Source of the DNA: Halobacteriales archaeon SW_10_68_16 | GTDB lineage: Archaea; Halobacteriota; Halobacteria; Halobacteriales; Haloarculaceae | Direction of reading: 5' to 3' | DNA: 24,710 nucleotides | Assembly (NCBI GenBank): GCA_003023485.1 | Contig: PXSG01000077.1 | Span: 1 to 24,710 of the forward strand | Shown here: positions 8,161-15,594 of the stretch, in pieces | How positions within the stretch are numbered: the first letter of the stretch is position 1 | How the letters are laid out: every line of letters starts with the position of its first letter | The notes under the pieces: generated by a model | Databases searched by the model: none | What the model saw: the letters and a program-made list of their open reading frames with translations, nothing else | What the model was told of the DNA's origin: nothing | Program-made: the position numbers and the translations under genes

Positions 8161-8340
8161 CTACTGCTCGCCTGCTGCGTTCAGGGCGCTGTTCAACTCG
8201 AAGAGTCCCTGCACCACCGGACTCTCGGCGACGCGGTAGCGCTGCGGACTGGTGTTCGGTACCTCCTCGACGATGGCCAGTTCCAGATCAAGAGCAGATT
8301 GAAACACTACGAGGGATGGGACCGCCACGAGTGGGCGTAG
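8161..8340 (-). pseudogene. probable C-terminal remnant of a winged-helix DNA-binding protein
   Basis: On the reverse strand the last about 50 codons before the TAG at 8161-8163 read like the end of a haloarchaeal winged-helix regulator: a recognition-helix/wing-like part LELAIVEEVPNTSPQRYRV, then AESPVVQGLFELNSALNAAG. Upstream of about position 8340 the same frame stays open but reads into antisense of the DUF5804-like gene and gives no sensible N-terminus. There is no plausible start, and the promoter of the opposite gene sits there. I read it as a 5'-truncated fragment, its other half lost. The assignment rests on the look of the C-terminus only. Confidence 0.35.
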
Positions 8341-8382
8341 GGAGCCGAAACCGCTTTGCCCGGCGCCCGACTGGAATCGGGC

Positions 8383-8967
8383 ATGACGCGGGTGTGTCTC
8401 GTCGGCGACGATGACGTCAATCTCCGGTACGAACTCCTCTCGCGCGAGACCTCCCGGGAGGCGCTTGCGACGCAGGACCTCCGGGAACCCTTCGAGAACA
8501 CCGTCGGCATCGAGACGGTCAGCCTCGGTGGTGCCGTTGCCCTGGTGAATGACCTCGACTGGTACCTCGTGCGGTTCGTTGACGAGGCGCTGATCCTGGA
8601 ACCCTCCGTCAGCGAGACCGAGTGGCTCTCCCGTGACCTCGCGACAGCCATCCGCGACGACGAAGTCGACCCCGCGGAGACCGGCCGCTTCCTGAAGGTG
8701 TACGGCGTCGAGTATCCCGAGCGCGAACCCGCCGAGGCCGACACCGGGAACGGGGCATCCGGGCCCACTGGTGACGCCGAGCAACCATCGGAGACGACCA
8801 CGGAAGGAGCCGGTACAGGAACCGAGTCGGCCGAACCCGAGGAGCCGCCACAGCTCGTGGAACCGATGTTGCTGGCCCGCACCGGCGGGAAACTGCCCGA
8901 GTACGACCTCCGGGATGTCGAGGAGACGCTGGTGGTCCGGGTCACCGAATCGGAGTTCGAAGGATAA
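8383..8967 (+). CDS. DUF5804-like haloarchaeal protein with a low-complexity insert
   Basis: 194 residues from ATG 8383. The start MTRVCLVGDDDVNLRYELL and the end DYDL/EYDLRDVEETLVVRV resemble a small conserved haloarchaeal family (DUF5804, from memory) with no known function. Between the two conserved halves lies a linker of about 50 residues rich in Glu, Thr, Gly and Pro (about residues 112-162) that looks disordered. No catalytic motif or membrane segment is seen. A weak TTT element lies about 27 bp upstream of the ATG. The next gene begins 41 bp downstream on the same strand, so the two may be cotranscribed. Confidence 0.65.
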   Translation: MTRVCLVGDDDVNLRYELLSRETSREALATQDLREPFENTVGIETVSLGGAVALVNDLDWYLVRFVDEALILEPSVSETEWLSRDLATAIRDDEVDPAETGRFLKVYGVEYPEREPAEADTGNGASGPTGDAEQPSETTTEGAGTGTESAEPEEPPQLVEPMLLARTGGKLPEYDLRDVEETLVVRVTESEFEG

Positions 8968-9008
8968 CGGCCCGGGAACTGATGGGGCTGCCGCGCACAG
9001 ACCCGGGT

Positions 9009-9584
9009 ATGACCGAACAGACAGAGGAACTGTCGACCCTCCCCGGGCGCCCGCTGGACCTCGACGAGACCAACGACCTGGAAGAAAACGACCGGATCGC
9101 GACGATCCTCTACGACGAGGGGACCATCGAGACGACCGACGAGTACGCCTTCGTGTACAACTGCGTGCTCGTCCTGGAGGCGAGTCTGGCCGGGGCCATC
9201 TACGACGAGGCCGACGAGACCTGGTACCGCGTCTACCACGAGCCACGGTCGGACGCCGAACTGACCGCGGCCTACGACGCCATCCGGGAGGCCCGTGGCG
9301 ACGACTCGCTGTTCTCGCGGGCCCCGCACTCCGTCGCGGAGGCCGTCTTCCGGGCGGACCGCCCCGGCGGCGAGGAGACCTGCGGGTACGACCCCGGCGA
9401 CGACTTCGAGTGTCCCGTCTGTGGCGGGACACACACAGTAGCGTTCAAGCCTGAAGACGAGCACGCTCGCGACATCGAGAGCATCGATACCTCACACTTG
9501 CTGGTCGAGTGTCCGGCGGCCCGGCGAGACCAGCTCATCCTCGAATTCCAGGCCAAGACGGGCCGGGAGCCGCCCGCGGAGTGA
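9009..9584 (+). CDS. hypothetical acidic protein with a CPVCGG zinc-type motif
   Basis: 191 residues from ATG 9009 (an in-frame ATG at 8982 would add nine residues). I do not recognise the family. The N-terminal two thirds (to about residue 115) is acidic with Tyr/Asp-rich strands (AFVYNCVLVLEASL, ETWYRVYHEPRS). The C-terminal third has cysteines in ETCGYDPGDDFECPVCGG followed by a histidine (GTHT) and a later LLVECPAARR, which could bind one metal ion. No transmembrane segment is seen. The amino-acid composition is typical of haloarchaeal proteins, so this is likely a real gene. It ends 16 bp from the convergent cysK stop. Neighbourhood gives no functional clue. Confidence 0.7.
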   Translation: MTEQTEELSTLPGRPLDLDETNDLEENDRIATILYDEGTIETTDEYAFVYNCVLVLEASLAGAIYDEADETWYRVYHEPRSDAELTAAYDAIREARGDDSLFSRAPHSVAEAVFRADRPGGEETCGYDPGDDFECPVCGGTHTVAFKPEDEHARDIESIDTSHLLVECPAARRDQLILEFQAKTGREPPAE

Positions 9585-9600
9585 GGGGCCTGGAAACGGA

Positions 9601-10515
9601 TCACCCCTCGTCGTCGAACATCCCGGTCGACATGTATCGTTCGCCGGAGTCCCAGAAGACCGTCACGACCAGCGGGTCGTGTTCCCGCTGTTCGCGCAGT
9701 CGCCGGGCGACCCGCTTCGCCCCGAGCAGGGACCCGCCGGAGGACTGCCCGACGAAGATCCCTTCCTCGCGGGCCAGACGGCGACACTCCTCCTCGGCCG
9801 GGGGCAACGACACCGTCTCGACGTCGTCCAGCAAGTCCACGTCGAGGTTCTCGCTGACGAACCCCGGCCCCATCCCCTGGAAGTCGTCGACGCCGGGTTC
9901 GCCGCCCGAGAGGACGGCGTTGTCTTCGGGCTCGACGGCGACGACCTCGATGTCGGGGAACGCCTCGCGGAGGCGGCGGCCGGTGCCCGTGATGGTGCCA
10001 CCCGTCCCGACCCCCGCGACGAGCGCGTCGACCGTCCGGTCGCCGACCTGGTCGAGTATCTCGGGGCCGGTGGTCCGGTAGTGTGCCCCGGGGTTGGCGG
10101 GGTTCTCGAACTGGTGCATCTGGACGAACCCCTCGCGGTCGTCGAGTTCGTTCGCGCGTTCGCGTGCGTCGGTAATCTCGCCCTCGACGAGTTCGAGTTC
10201 GGCGCCGTATGCCCGCATTATCTCCCGGCGTTCCGGCGACTTGGATGCGGGCATCACGAGCGTGACGTCGTAGCCCTTCGCGGCCCCGACTACCGCCAGC
10301 CCGATGCCGGTGTTGCCACTCGTGGGTTCGACGATGGTGTCGCCGGGCGTGAGGTCGCCGGCCTCCTCGGCAGCCTCGACCATGGCGACCGCGGGCCTGT
10401 CCTTGGCCGAGCCGCCGGAGTTGAACGACTCGACCTTCGCCGCGATGGTCGTTCCCTGGGGCGAGTCGACCCTGACGAGGGGCGAGCCCAGTGTCTCGAG
10501 TATGCTGTCGTCCAT
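9601..10515 (-). CDS. cysK: cysteine synthase / O-acetylserine sulfhydrylase family
   Basis: 304 residues, normal for the family. PLP-dependent beta-replacement: an activated serine plus sulfide gives cysteine. The PLP lysine is in FNSGGSAKDR (K38; most relatives have NPGGS). The substrate loop is EPTSGNTGIGLA and the phosphate loop is GVGTGGTITGTG. The end carries VGQSSGGSLLGAK and VVTVFWDSGERYMSTGMF, as expected. Cystathionine beta-synthase or O-phosphoserine-using relatives share the fold, so substrate choice is not certain. The start at 10515 is supported by a TATA-like TTTAA 24-28 bp upstream, an element apparently shared with the divergent DUF488 gene. Confidence 0.9.
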   Translation of the reverse strand: MDDSILETLGSPLVRVDSPQGTTIAAKVESFNSGGSAKDRPAVAMVEAAEEAGDLTPGDTIVEPTSGNTGIGLAVVGAAKGYDVTLVMPASKSPERREIMRAYGAELELVEGEITDARERANELDDREGFVQMHQFENPANPGAHYRTTGPEILDQVGDRTVDALVAGVGTGGTITGTGRRLREAFPDIEVVAVEPEDNAVLSGGEPGVDDFQGMGPGFVSENLDVDLLDDVETVSLPPAEEECRRLAREEGIFVGQSSGGSLLGAKRVARRLREQREHDPLVVTVFWDSGERYMSTGMFDDEG

Positions 10516-10538
10516 CGGCGGATCTACGCCACCGGGGG

Positions 10539-10543
10539 TTAAA
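10539..10543. promoter_or_regulatory. single TATA-like box shared by cysK and the DUF488-like gene
   Basis: TTAAA (TTTAA on the other strand) is centred 26 bp from the cysK ATG (10515) and 25 bp from the GTG at 10566 on the opposite strand. It is the only AT-rich element in the 50-bp gap, so one box may serve transcripts in both directions. Confidence 0.45.
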
Positions 10544-10565
10544 CGCCGCCCGTCACCGGCAGCGT

Positions 10566-10898
10566 GTGCCGACGCCGTGGTTCTACGCGGCCATCGAGGA
10601 GAACCATCCGGAGCTCGGCCCGCCCGGATCGCTACTCGACGAGACCAAGGACCGCCAGGAGGAGTTCCAGATGCAGGGGCTCTGCGAGGAGGGTGCCATC
10701 GAGGCGGCCTGGGAGGCGGTCGACTTCGCCGAGCGCTACCGGGAGTATCTCGCCGATAGCGACGAGGCCCAGGCCACGATAGTGGATCTCGCCGATGAGG
10801 TCCGCGACGGCGAGGACGTAGTGTTCGTCTGTTACGAGAGCGACGACAAACCCTGTCACCGCCACCTTCTGGTTGACGTCCTGCGGGAACGCGTGTGA
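10566..10898 (+). CDS. DUF488-like protein, probably missing its N-terminus
   Basis: 110 residues from GTG 10566. The sequence VPTPWFYAAIEENHPELGPP, a middle AAWEAVDFAERYREYL and the end FVCYESDDKPCHRHLLVDVL match the core and the Cys-x-Arg/His 'CHR' end of DUF488 proteins, whose function is not established. Family members normally begin with about 30 more residues including the first beta strand. Upstream here the frame gives a basic, unlike sequence (RHRQR) antisense to cysK, and neither other frame restores the missing part. The GTG lies 25 bp from a TATA-like box, so a short protein might still be made. It could be a truncated, non-functional relic. Confidence 0.55.
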   Translation: MPTPWFYAAIEENHPELGPPGSLLDETKDRQEEFQMQGLCEEGAIEAAWEAVDFAERYREYLADSDEAQATIVDLADEVRDGEDVVFVCYESDDKPCHRHLLVDVLRERV

Positions 10899-10970
10899 AC
10901 GGACACTACGCCCTCGACGTGTCCGGCGAGTGTAGAAGACGCCAAGTGGTCGCCACCCCTACCGGCGTCC

Positions 10971-12384
10971 ATGAGCAAGACACGCTCCGAGGGGCGAGAG
11001 GACCTGCTGGTCGGCGGCGAGCGCGTCGAACCGACCGCGGGCGAGTACGTCGAAACGGTCGACCCGGCGACAGGTGAGGCGATTACCGATGTCGCGGTCG
11101 CCGACGAGGGAGACGTCGACGCCGCCGTCGCGGCGGCCCGCGAGGCGTTTCCCGACTGGCGCGACACCGACCCGGCAGCGCGTGGGCAGGCCCTGTACCG
11201 CGTCGCGGAACTGATCCGCGAGAACCTCGACGACCTGGCCGAACTGGAGACCCGCGACCAGGGCAAACCCCTCTCGCAGGCCCGGTCGGACCTCGCCAGC
11301 GGGGCCCGCTACTTCGAGTACTACGCCGGCGCGGCCGACAAGATCGAGGGGGCGACCGTCCCCGTCGGGACCGGCCAGGTCGACTACACCGTCCGGGAAC
11401 CCTACGGCGTCTCGGCACAGATCATCCCCTGGAACTTCCCCGGCAATCTCTTCGCCCGCGGGGTCGCACCCGCACTCGCCGCCGGTAACACGACGGTCGT
11501 CAAGCCCGCCCCGACGACGCCGCTGTCTGCCTACCGGCTCGCCGAACTGTGTGCCGAGACTGGCATCCCGGCGGCGGCCGTCAACGTCGTCTCCGGCGCC
11601 GGCGAGACGGGGGCTGCACTCACAGAAGGTCATGGAGGCCGCTGCCGGGAACATCACCCCGGTGACGCTGGAACTCGGGGGCAAGAATCCCGCCATCGTC
11701 TACCCCGACGCGGACGTCGACGAGGCCGTGTCCTGGGTCGATACGGGCATCTTCACGAACGCAGGTCAGATCTGTTCGGCTGCTGACCGCGCCATCGTCC
11801 ACGAGGACGTCTACGACGAGTTCGTCGAGAAGATCGTCGACGTCGCCGAGTCGAAGACGCTCGGCCCCGGCCTGGAGGACCCCGACCTGGGGCCGTTGAA
11901 CAGTGCCGAGCACCGCGAGAAGGTCACCGACTACATCGAGGTCGGGAAGACCGAGGCGACGCTCGCGACCGGCGGCGGGGTCCCGGACCGCGAGGGCTAC
12001 GTCGTCGAACCCACTGTCTTCGCCGACGTCGACAACGGGACGCGCATCGCCCAGGAGGAGATATTCGGTCCCGTCCTGGTGGTCATTCCGTACGGCGACG
12101 ACGAGGATCCCGTCGAAATCGGTAACGACGTCGCCTACGGCCTCGTGGCGGGCGTGTTCACCAACGACGTCCGCCGGGCGCACCGCGCGGCTCAACGCCT
12201 GGAAGCAGGGAACATCTACGTCAACAAGTGGTTCGGCGACACCAACCAGACGCCCTTCGGCGGCTACAAGCAGTCCGGCATCGGCCGCGAGAAGGGCCTC
12301 GAAGCGCTTGACTCGTACCTCCGGACGAAGAACGTCGCCGTCAATCTGGAAGCGGACGGTGGCGGCGATCTTCCTGGCGCTTAA
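10971..12384 (+). pseudogene. NAD(P)-dependent aldehyde dehydrogenase, broken by an internal frameshifting deletion
   Basis: The first frame runs from ATG 10971 to about 11620 and carries the ALDH N-domain, including WNFPGNLFARGVAPALAAGN and VVKPAPTTPLSAYRLAEL, ending in VNVVSGAGETGAAL. The second frame (+1) resumes with QKVMEAAAGNITPVTLELGG and continues to TAA at 12384. It keeps the general-base Glu in LELGG, the catalytic Cys in NAGQICSA and the late EEIFGPVLVV. Between them about 17-18 residues are absent, among them FTGS, the NAD-binding motif present in essentially all ALDHs. A simple one-base error cannot explain this. The enzyme would oxidise an aldehyde to an acid; substrate unknown. 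It lies upstream of the SDR-transporter genes on the same strand. Confidence 0.85.
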
Positions 12385-12395
12385 TTACCTTCGTA

Positions 12396-12423
12396 GGAAA
12401 TAATTTCGCCGGACATTATTTCC
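12396..12423. promoter_or_regulatory. candidate operator: perfect 9-bp inverted repeat upstream of the SDR gene
   Basis: GGAAATAAT (12396-12404) and ATTATTTCC (12415-12423) form a perfect inverted repeat with a 10-bp spacer, 19 bp centre to centre. It lies about 35 bp upstream of the SDR TATA box. Its AT-rich arms stand out from the GC-rich surroundings. The spacing suits a dimeric regulator reading two nearby major grooves. No T-tract follows, so it is less likely to be a terminator. Confidence 0.5.
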
Positions 12424-12457
12424 CTCGTGAGTAACTCGGGTTGTCGACCAGCGTACC

Positions 12458-12463
12458 TTTATT
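12458..12463 (+). promoter_or_regulatory. TATA box for the SDR gene
   Basis: TTTATT lies 25-30 bp upstream of ATG 12488. This makes ATG 12488 the likely first base of a leaderless mRNA and argues against the in-frame GTG at 12464. Confidence 0.55.
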
Positions 12464-12487
12464 GTGGCCGCGGACCGAGTGGTGGTC

Positions 12488-13237
12488 ATGACACTCGACG
12501 GGAAGGCGGCAGCGATCACCGGCGCGGGATCGGGAATGGGTCGGGCCACCGCCGAACTGTTCGCCGAGCGCGGGGCCCACGTCGTGGCGGTCGACCTCGA
12601 TAGCGAGGCGGCGGCGGAGACAGTCGACCGCATCGAGTCAGCCGGCAGCGAGGCTACAGCAGTCGAGGCGGACGCCTCGGTCGCCGCGGATGTTCGGGAG
12701 TTCGTCGAGCGAACGGTCGAAGCATACGGGAGTATCGACGTCCTCCACAACAACGCCGGCATCCCACAGCGGTCGACACCGGTCGAAGACGTCACCGAGG
12801 AGACCTGGGACGCCATCATCGACGTCAACCTCAAGAGTGCCTTCCTCGGCGCGAAGTACGCCGTCCCACGGATGCGCGAGCAGGGCGGTGGCGTCATCCT
12901 CAACACCGCCTCGACGGCGGGCATCCGCCCGCGGACGGGACTCTCGGCGTACTGTGCCTCCAAGGGCGGGATGATCACGCTCACGAAACAGCTGGCCTAC
13001 GAACTCGCCGACGCGGGCATCCGGGTCAACGCCATCTGTCCGGTGGCGACGGACACGGACATGCTCCCGGAGTTTACGAGTGACGACCTCTCGATCGAGG
13101 ACATGGCCGACACCATCCCCGTGGGACGGCTCGCGCGCTCGAAAGACATCGCCCACGCTGCGGCGTACCTCGCGTCCGACGAGGCAGAGATGGTCACCGG
13201 GACGGCCCTGGAGGTCGACGGCGGGAGGGATATCTGA
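12488..13237 (+). CDS. short-chain dehydrogenase/reductase (classical SDR)
   Basis: 249 residues, a standard classical SDR. The dinucleotide-binding motif is TGAGSGMG (residues 11-18). D37 in VVAVDLDSE, at the end of the second strand, favours NAD over NADP. HNNAG follows, then the catalytic set S142 (in NTASTAG), Y155 and K159 (in AYCASKGG). The end, VTGTALEVDGG, is typical. SDRs of this type interconvert alcohols and ketones or aldehydes; the substrate is not predictable. It sits between a broken ALDH and an ABC transporter of the branched-chain amino acid class. It has its own TATA box and an inverted repeat upstream, and probably belongs to the same regulated unit as the transporter, 97 bp downstream. 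Intact. Confidence 0.92.
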   Translation: MTLDGKAAAITGAGSGMGRATAELFAERGAHVVAVDLDSEAAAETVDRIESAGSEATAVEADASVAADVREFVERTVEAYGSIDVLHNNAGIPQRSTPVEDVTEETWDAIIDVNLKSAFLGAKYAVPRMREQGGGVILNTASTAGIRPRTGLSAYCASKGGMITLTKQLAYELADAGIRVNAICPVATDTDMLPEFTSDDLSIEDMADTIPVGRLARSKDIAHAAAYLASDEAEMVTGTALEVDGGRDI

Positions 13238-13299
13238 GTCGGCCCGAAAGGCGGTCCTCGGTCGATCTACGGCCTATTTTCCCTCGAAGACCATCAGCT

Positions 13300-13306
13300 A
13301 TATAAT
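13300..13306 (+). promoter_or_regulatory. TATA box for the ABC transporter operon
   Basis: CTATATAAT covers the region about 29-35 bp upstream of ATG 13335, the clearest TATA box in the window. It contains the alternative ATG at 13305, which is therefore unlikely to be the start codon. Confidence 0.6.
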
Positions 13307-13312
13307 GGAGTC

Positions 13313-13325
13313 CCCAATCGTTGGG
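13313..13325. promoter_or_regulatory. candidate operator: CCCAA-TCG-TTGGG dyad at the transporter promoter
   Basis: A perfect 5-bp inverted repeat with a 3-bp centre lies between the TATA box and ATG 13335, where transcription should begin. A protein bound here would block initiation, so a repressor site is a reasonable guess. It is short and could be chance. Confidence 0.35.
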
Positions 13326-13334
13326 AACGTACTC

Positions 13335-14702
13335 ATGGAGAGACGCAAGTTCCTGATCCGGACGGGCGGATTGGCAACGGTCGCGGGACTGGCTGGCTGT
13401 TCCAGCGACGGCAGTGACGGCAGCGATGGGGGCGACGACGGTGGGGACGGTAGCAGCGACGGCGGTGACGGCAGCGACGGGGGCAGCGACGGGGGCGACG
13501 GCGACGGTGGCAGTACGGACGGCGAGGCCGGCGAGATAAAGGTCGGCGTCCTGTTGCCGTTCTCGGGCAACTACGCCTGGGTCGGTGAGAACGTCCTCCC
13601 GGTTGTACAGATGATCGCCGAGGAGATAAACGGGCAGGGCGGCATCGGCGGCAAGGACGTGACTGTCGTCCAGGGCGACACGGAGGCGTCGCCGGACGCC
13701 TCGCTCTCGGCGACCCAGCGCCTCATCGAGGTCGAGGGCGTCGCCGGGGTCATCGGCCCGACGAGCATCACGATGTCGGCCGTCTTCGACCAGTTCACGG
13801 AGAACGAGATTCCCAGTGTCACCCCGACGGCCGGCACGACGTCGCTGGACGACCGGGGCGGCGAGTTCGTCTACCGGACGGTCCCTTCGGACTCGCTGGG
13901 TGGGCGCGCCATCGCCAAGGGCGCCCGCGAGCAACAGTACAACACCGTCCAGAGCTACAGCAGGATGACGATGCTCGTCGGGGACAAGGAGGTCTTCCAG
14001 TCGTTCAAGGCACCCATCTCGTCGTCGTTCGAGGAGTTCGGCGGGACCGTCGCGGAGGCGATGGACATCAGGACCGGCAAGTCCTCCTACCAGTCGGAAG
14101 TCCAGTCGATGATGTCGACGAACCCGGAGATCACAGTCCTCGTCGCCTCTATCGAGGACAGCATCAAGGTCATGGAGGCGGCGTTCCAGGCGGGCTACGA
14201 GGGCAACTGGTTCCTCACGCAGGACCAGACCAACCAGGACTACCTCTCACAGAGCGAGAACCAGGTCACGGACGGCGTCCTCGGGCTTCAGGAGGCGACG
14301 TTTCAGGAGGCCCAGGAATCGGGCCGTCTGGAGGAGTTCGACTCGGCCATCCAGAAGTACGCCGGGTGGGACGAGACCAAGCTATTCGCGACGAACACCT
14401 ACGACGCGATGAACGTCCTGGGGCTGGCGATGAAAAAGACTGCCACGGATGGGGACGGCCTGACGGGTGCCAACATCGCTGGCAACATCCAGGGAGTGGC
14501 CAACCCTCCGGACCAGGCCGTGACGGACTACGCCGACGGGGCGAGCGCCATCGAGGACGGGACCGACGTCGACTACCGCGGCCTCGCGGGACCGATCGAC
14601 TTCGACGAAGTCGGCGACATCCGCGCGCCCTTCTCGATCCAGATGGCCGAGGGTGGCGAGTGGACCGAGGCCGCCCGCCTGCCGCCCGAAGCACTCCAGT
14701 AG
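13335..14702 (+). CDS. ABC transporter substrate-binding lipoprotein, branched-chain amino acid (LivK) type, Tat-exported
   Basis: 455 residues. The N-terminus MERRKFLIRTGGLATVAGLAGC has a twin-arginine motif and a lipobox ending at C22, so the protein is probably exported folded by Tat and lipid-anchored outside the membrane. A linker of about 40 residues made of Ser, Asp and Gly repeats follows. The periplasmic-binding-protein domain starts at about residue 65 (IKVGVLLPFSGNYAWVGENV) and includes GVAGVIGPTSITMS and IPSVTPTAGTTSL, typical of the type I HAAT ligand-binding fold. Relatives bind branched-chain amino acids, amides, urea or aromatic acids; the ligand here is unknown. ATG 13335 is preferred over ATG 13305, which lies inside the TATA box. 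It is the first gene of a five-gene transporter operon. Confidence 0.93.
   Translation: MERRKFLIRTGGLATVAGLAGCSSDGSDGSDGGDDGGDGSSDGGDGSDGGSDGGDGDGGSTDGEAGEIKVGVLLPFSGNYAWVGENVLPVVQMIAEEINGQGGIGGKDVTVVQGDTEASPDASLSATQRLIEVEGVAGVIGPTSITMSAVFDQFTENEIPSVTPTAGTTSLDDRGGEFVYRTVPSDSLGGRAIAKGAREQQYNTVQSYSRMTMLVGDKEVFQSFKAPISSSFEEFGGTVAEAMDIRTGKSSYQSEVQSMMSTNPEITVLVASIEDSIKVMEAAFQAGYEGNWFLTQDQTNQDYLSQSENQVTDGVLGLQEATFQEAQESGRLEEFDSAIQKYAGWDETKLFATNTYDAMNVLGLAMKKTATDGDGLTGANIAGNIQGVANPPDQAVTDYADGASAIEDGTDVDYRGLAGPIDFDEVGDIRAPFSIQMAEGGEWTEAARLPPEALQ
13401..13530 (+). repeat. Ser-Asp-Gly codon repeat in the lipoprotein linker
   Basis: Short imperfect repeats of AGCGACGG, GACGGC and GGGGGCGAC encode the flexible acidic linker between the lipidated cysteine and the binding domain. 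Such linkers are common in haloarchaeal lipoproteins and may vary in length between strains. Confidence 0.7.
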
Positions 14703-14712
14703 CCCAGCCAGG

Positions 14713-15594
14713 ATGGTCCCTGACCTCTCGGGGTTCTTCCAGGCGGTGGCCTTCGGGCTCGTCGAAGCGAGCGTCATCTCCGTCGGTGCCGTCGGGCTGA
14801 CGCTTTCCTACGGCGTGACGCGCTTCATCAACTTCGCCTACGGCGAGTTCCTCGCCTACGGTGCCTTCCTGGCGTTCTTCCTCTCGGGGGCTGGGCTGGG
14901 CCTCGTGCCGCTCCCGGTCGCGGCCGTCGTCGCGGTGTTGTTCGTCGGCGGCCTCGGGGTTGTGGTCTCGCGTGTGTTCTTCCGTCCCATCTCCGACCGT
15001 GGGGCGCTCCCGCTGTTGATCACCTCGATCGGTGTGGCGTTCATCCTCCGGTATCTCCTCATCGCCTCTGTCGGCGCCGACGCCCGCCAACTCCCGGTCC
15101 CGCTGATGCGGCCGGTCGAAGTCGCCGGGGTCGGCCTCACGCCACTCGAACTCGGCGTCGTGGGCGTTGCCGTCGTGATGATGCTGGCCATCCACCTCCT
15201 CCTCCAGTGGACGATGCTGGGCAAGACGATGCGCGCGACCAGCGGCAACCCCTCGCTCGCGGAGGTGGCGGGCATCGACACGGCGGCGGTCATCCGGAAG
15301 ACGTGGTTCATCTCGGCGGCCGCGGGTGGACTGGCGGGCATCCTCTATGGCGTCCTCTTTGCGCCCTTCCGACCGACGTTCGGGTTCGGGTACCTGATCG
15401 TCATCTTCGCAGCGACGCTGCTCGGTGGCATCGGCCGGCCCTACGGCGCCATGCTCGGTGCGGTCCTCATCGGCCTGATGGTCAGCCTCGGGTCGACGTA
15501 CCTCTCGGCCAGTTACGACCAGGCTTACGCCTTCCTCGCGCTCGTGGCGGTGTTGCTCGTCCGGCCCGAAGGCATCAGGGGAGGTGAGTTCTGA
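14713..15594 (+). CDS. livH: branched-chain amino acid-type ABC transporter permease (LivH family)
   Basis: 293 residues and very hydrophobic, with about eight predicted membrane spans. Typical LivH features are LSYGVTRFINFAYGEFLAYG near the N-terminus and MRATSGNPSLAEVAGIDT, the cytoplasmic EAA-like loop that contacts the ATPases, in the second half. The end LLVRPEGIRG is also characteristic. It forms the membrane channel with LivM. ATG 14713 lies 10 bp after the lipoprotein stop; a longer reading from 14653 would overlap the lipoprotein gene. Its TGA overlaps the livM ATG (TGATG at 15592-15596). Confidence 0.92.
   Translation: MVPDLSGFFQAVAFGLVEASVISVGAVGLTLSYGVTRFINFAYGEFLAYGAFLAFFLSGAGLGLVPLPVAAVVAVLFVGGLGVVVSRVFFRPISDRGALPLLITSIGVAFILRYLLIASVGADARQLPVPLMRPVEVAGVGLTPLELGVVGVAVVMMLAIHLLLQWTMLGKTMRATSGNPSLAEVAGIDTAAVIRKTWFISAAAGGLAGILYGVLFAPFRPTFGFGYLIVIFAATLLGGIGRPYGAMLGAVLIGLMVSLGSTYLSASYDQAYAFLALVAVLLVRPEGIRGGEF

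Noticed and set aside
10903..10933. Imperfect inverted repeat ACACTACGCC / GGCGAGTGT before the ALDH gene
   Set aside because: It needs a bulge and a 12-bp loop, is GC-rich like its surroundings and has no T-tract or clear promoter relation.
13401..13530. Tandem repeat block as a non-coding satellite or CRISPR-like array
   Set aside because: The repeats are in frame, encode the Ser-Asp-Gly linker of a lipoprotein and have no spacer structure.
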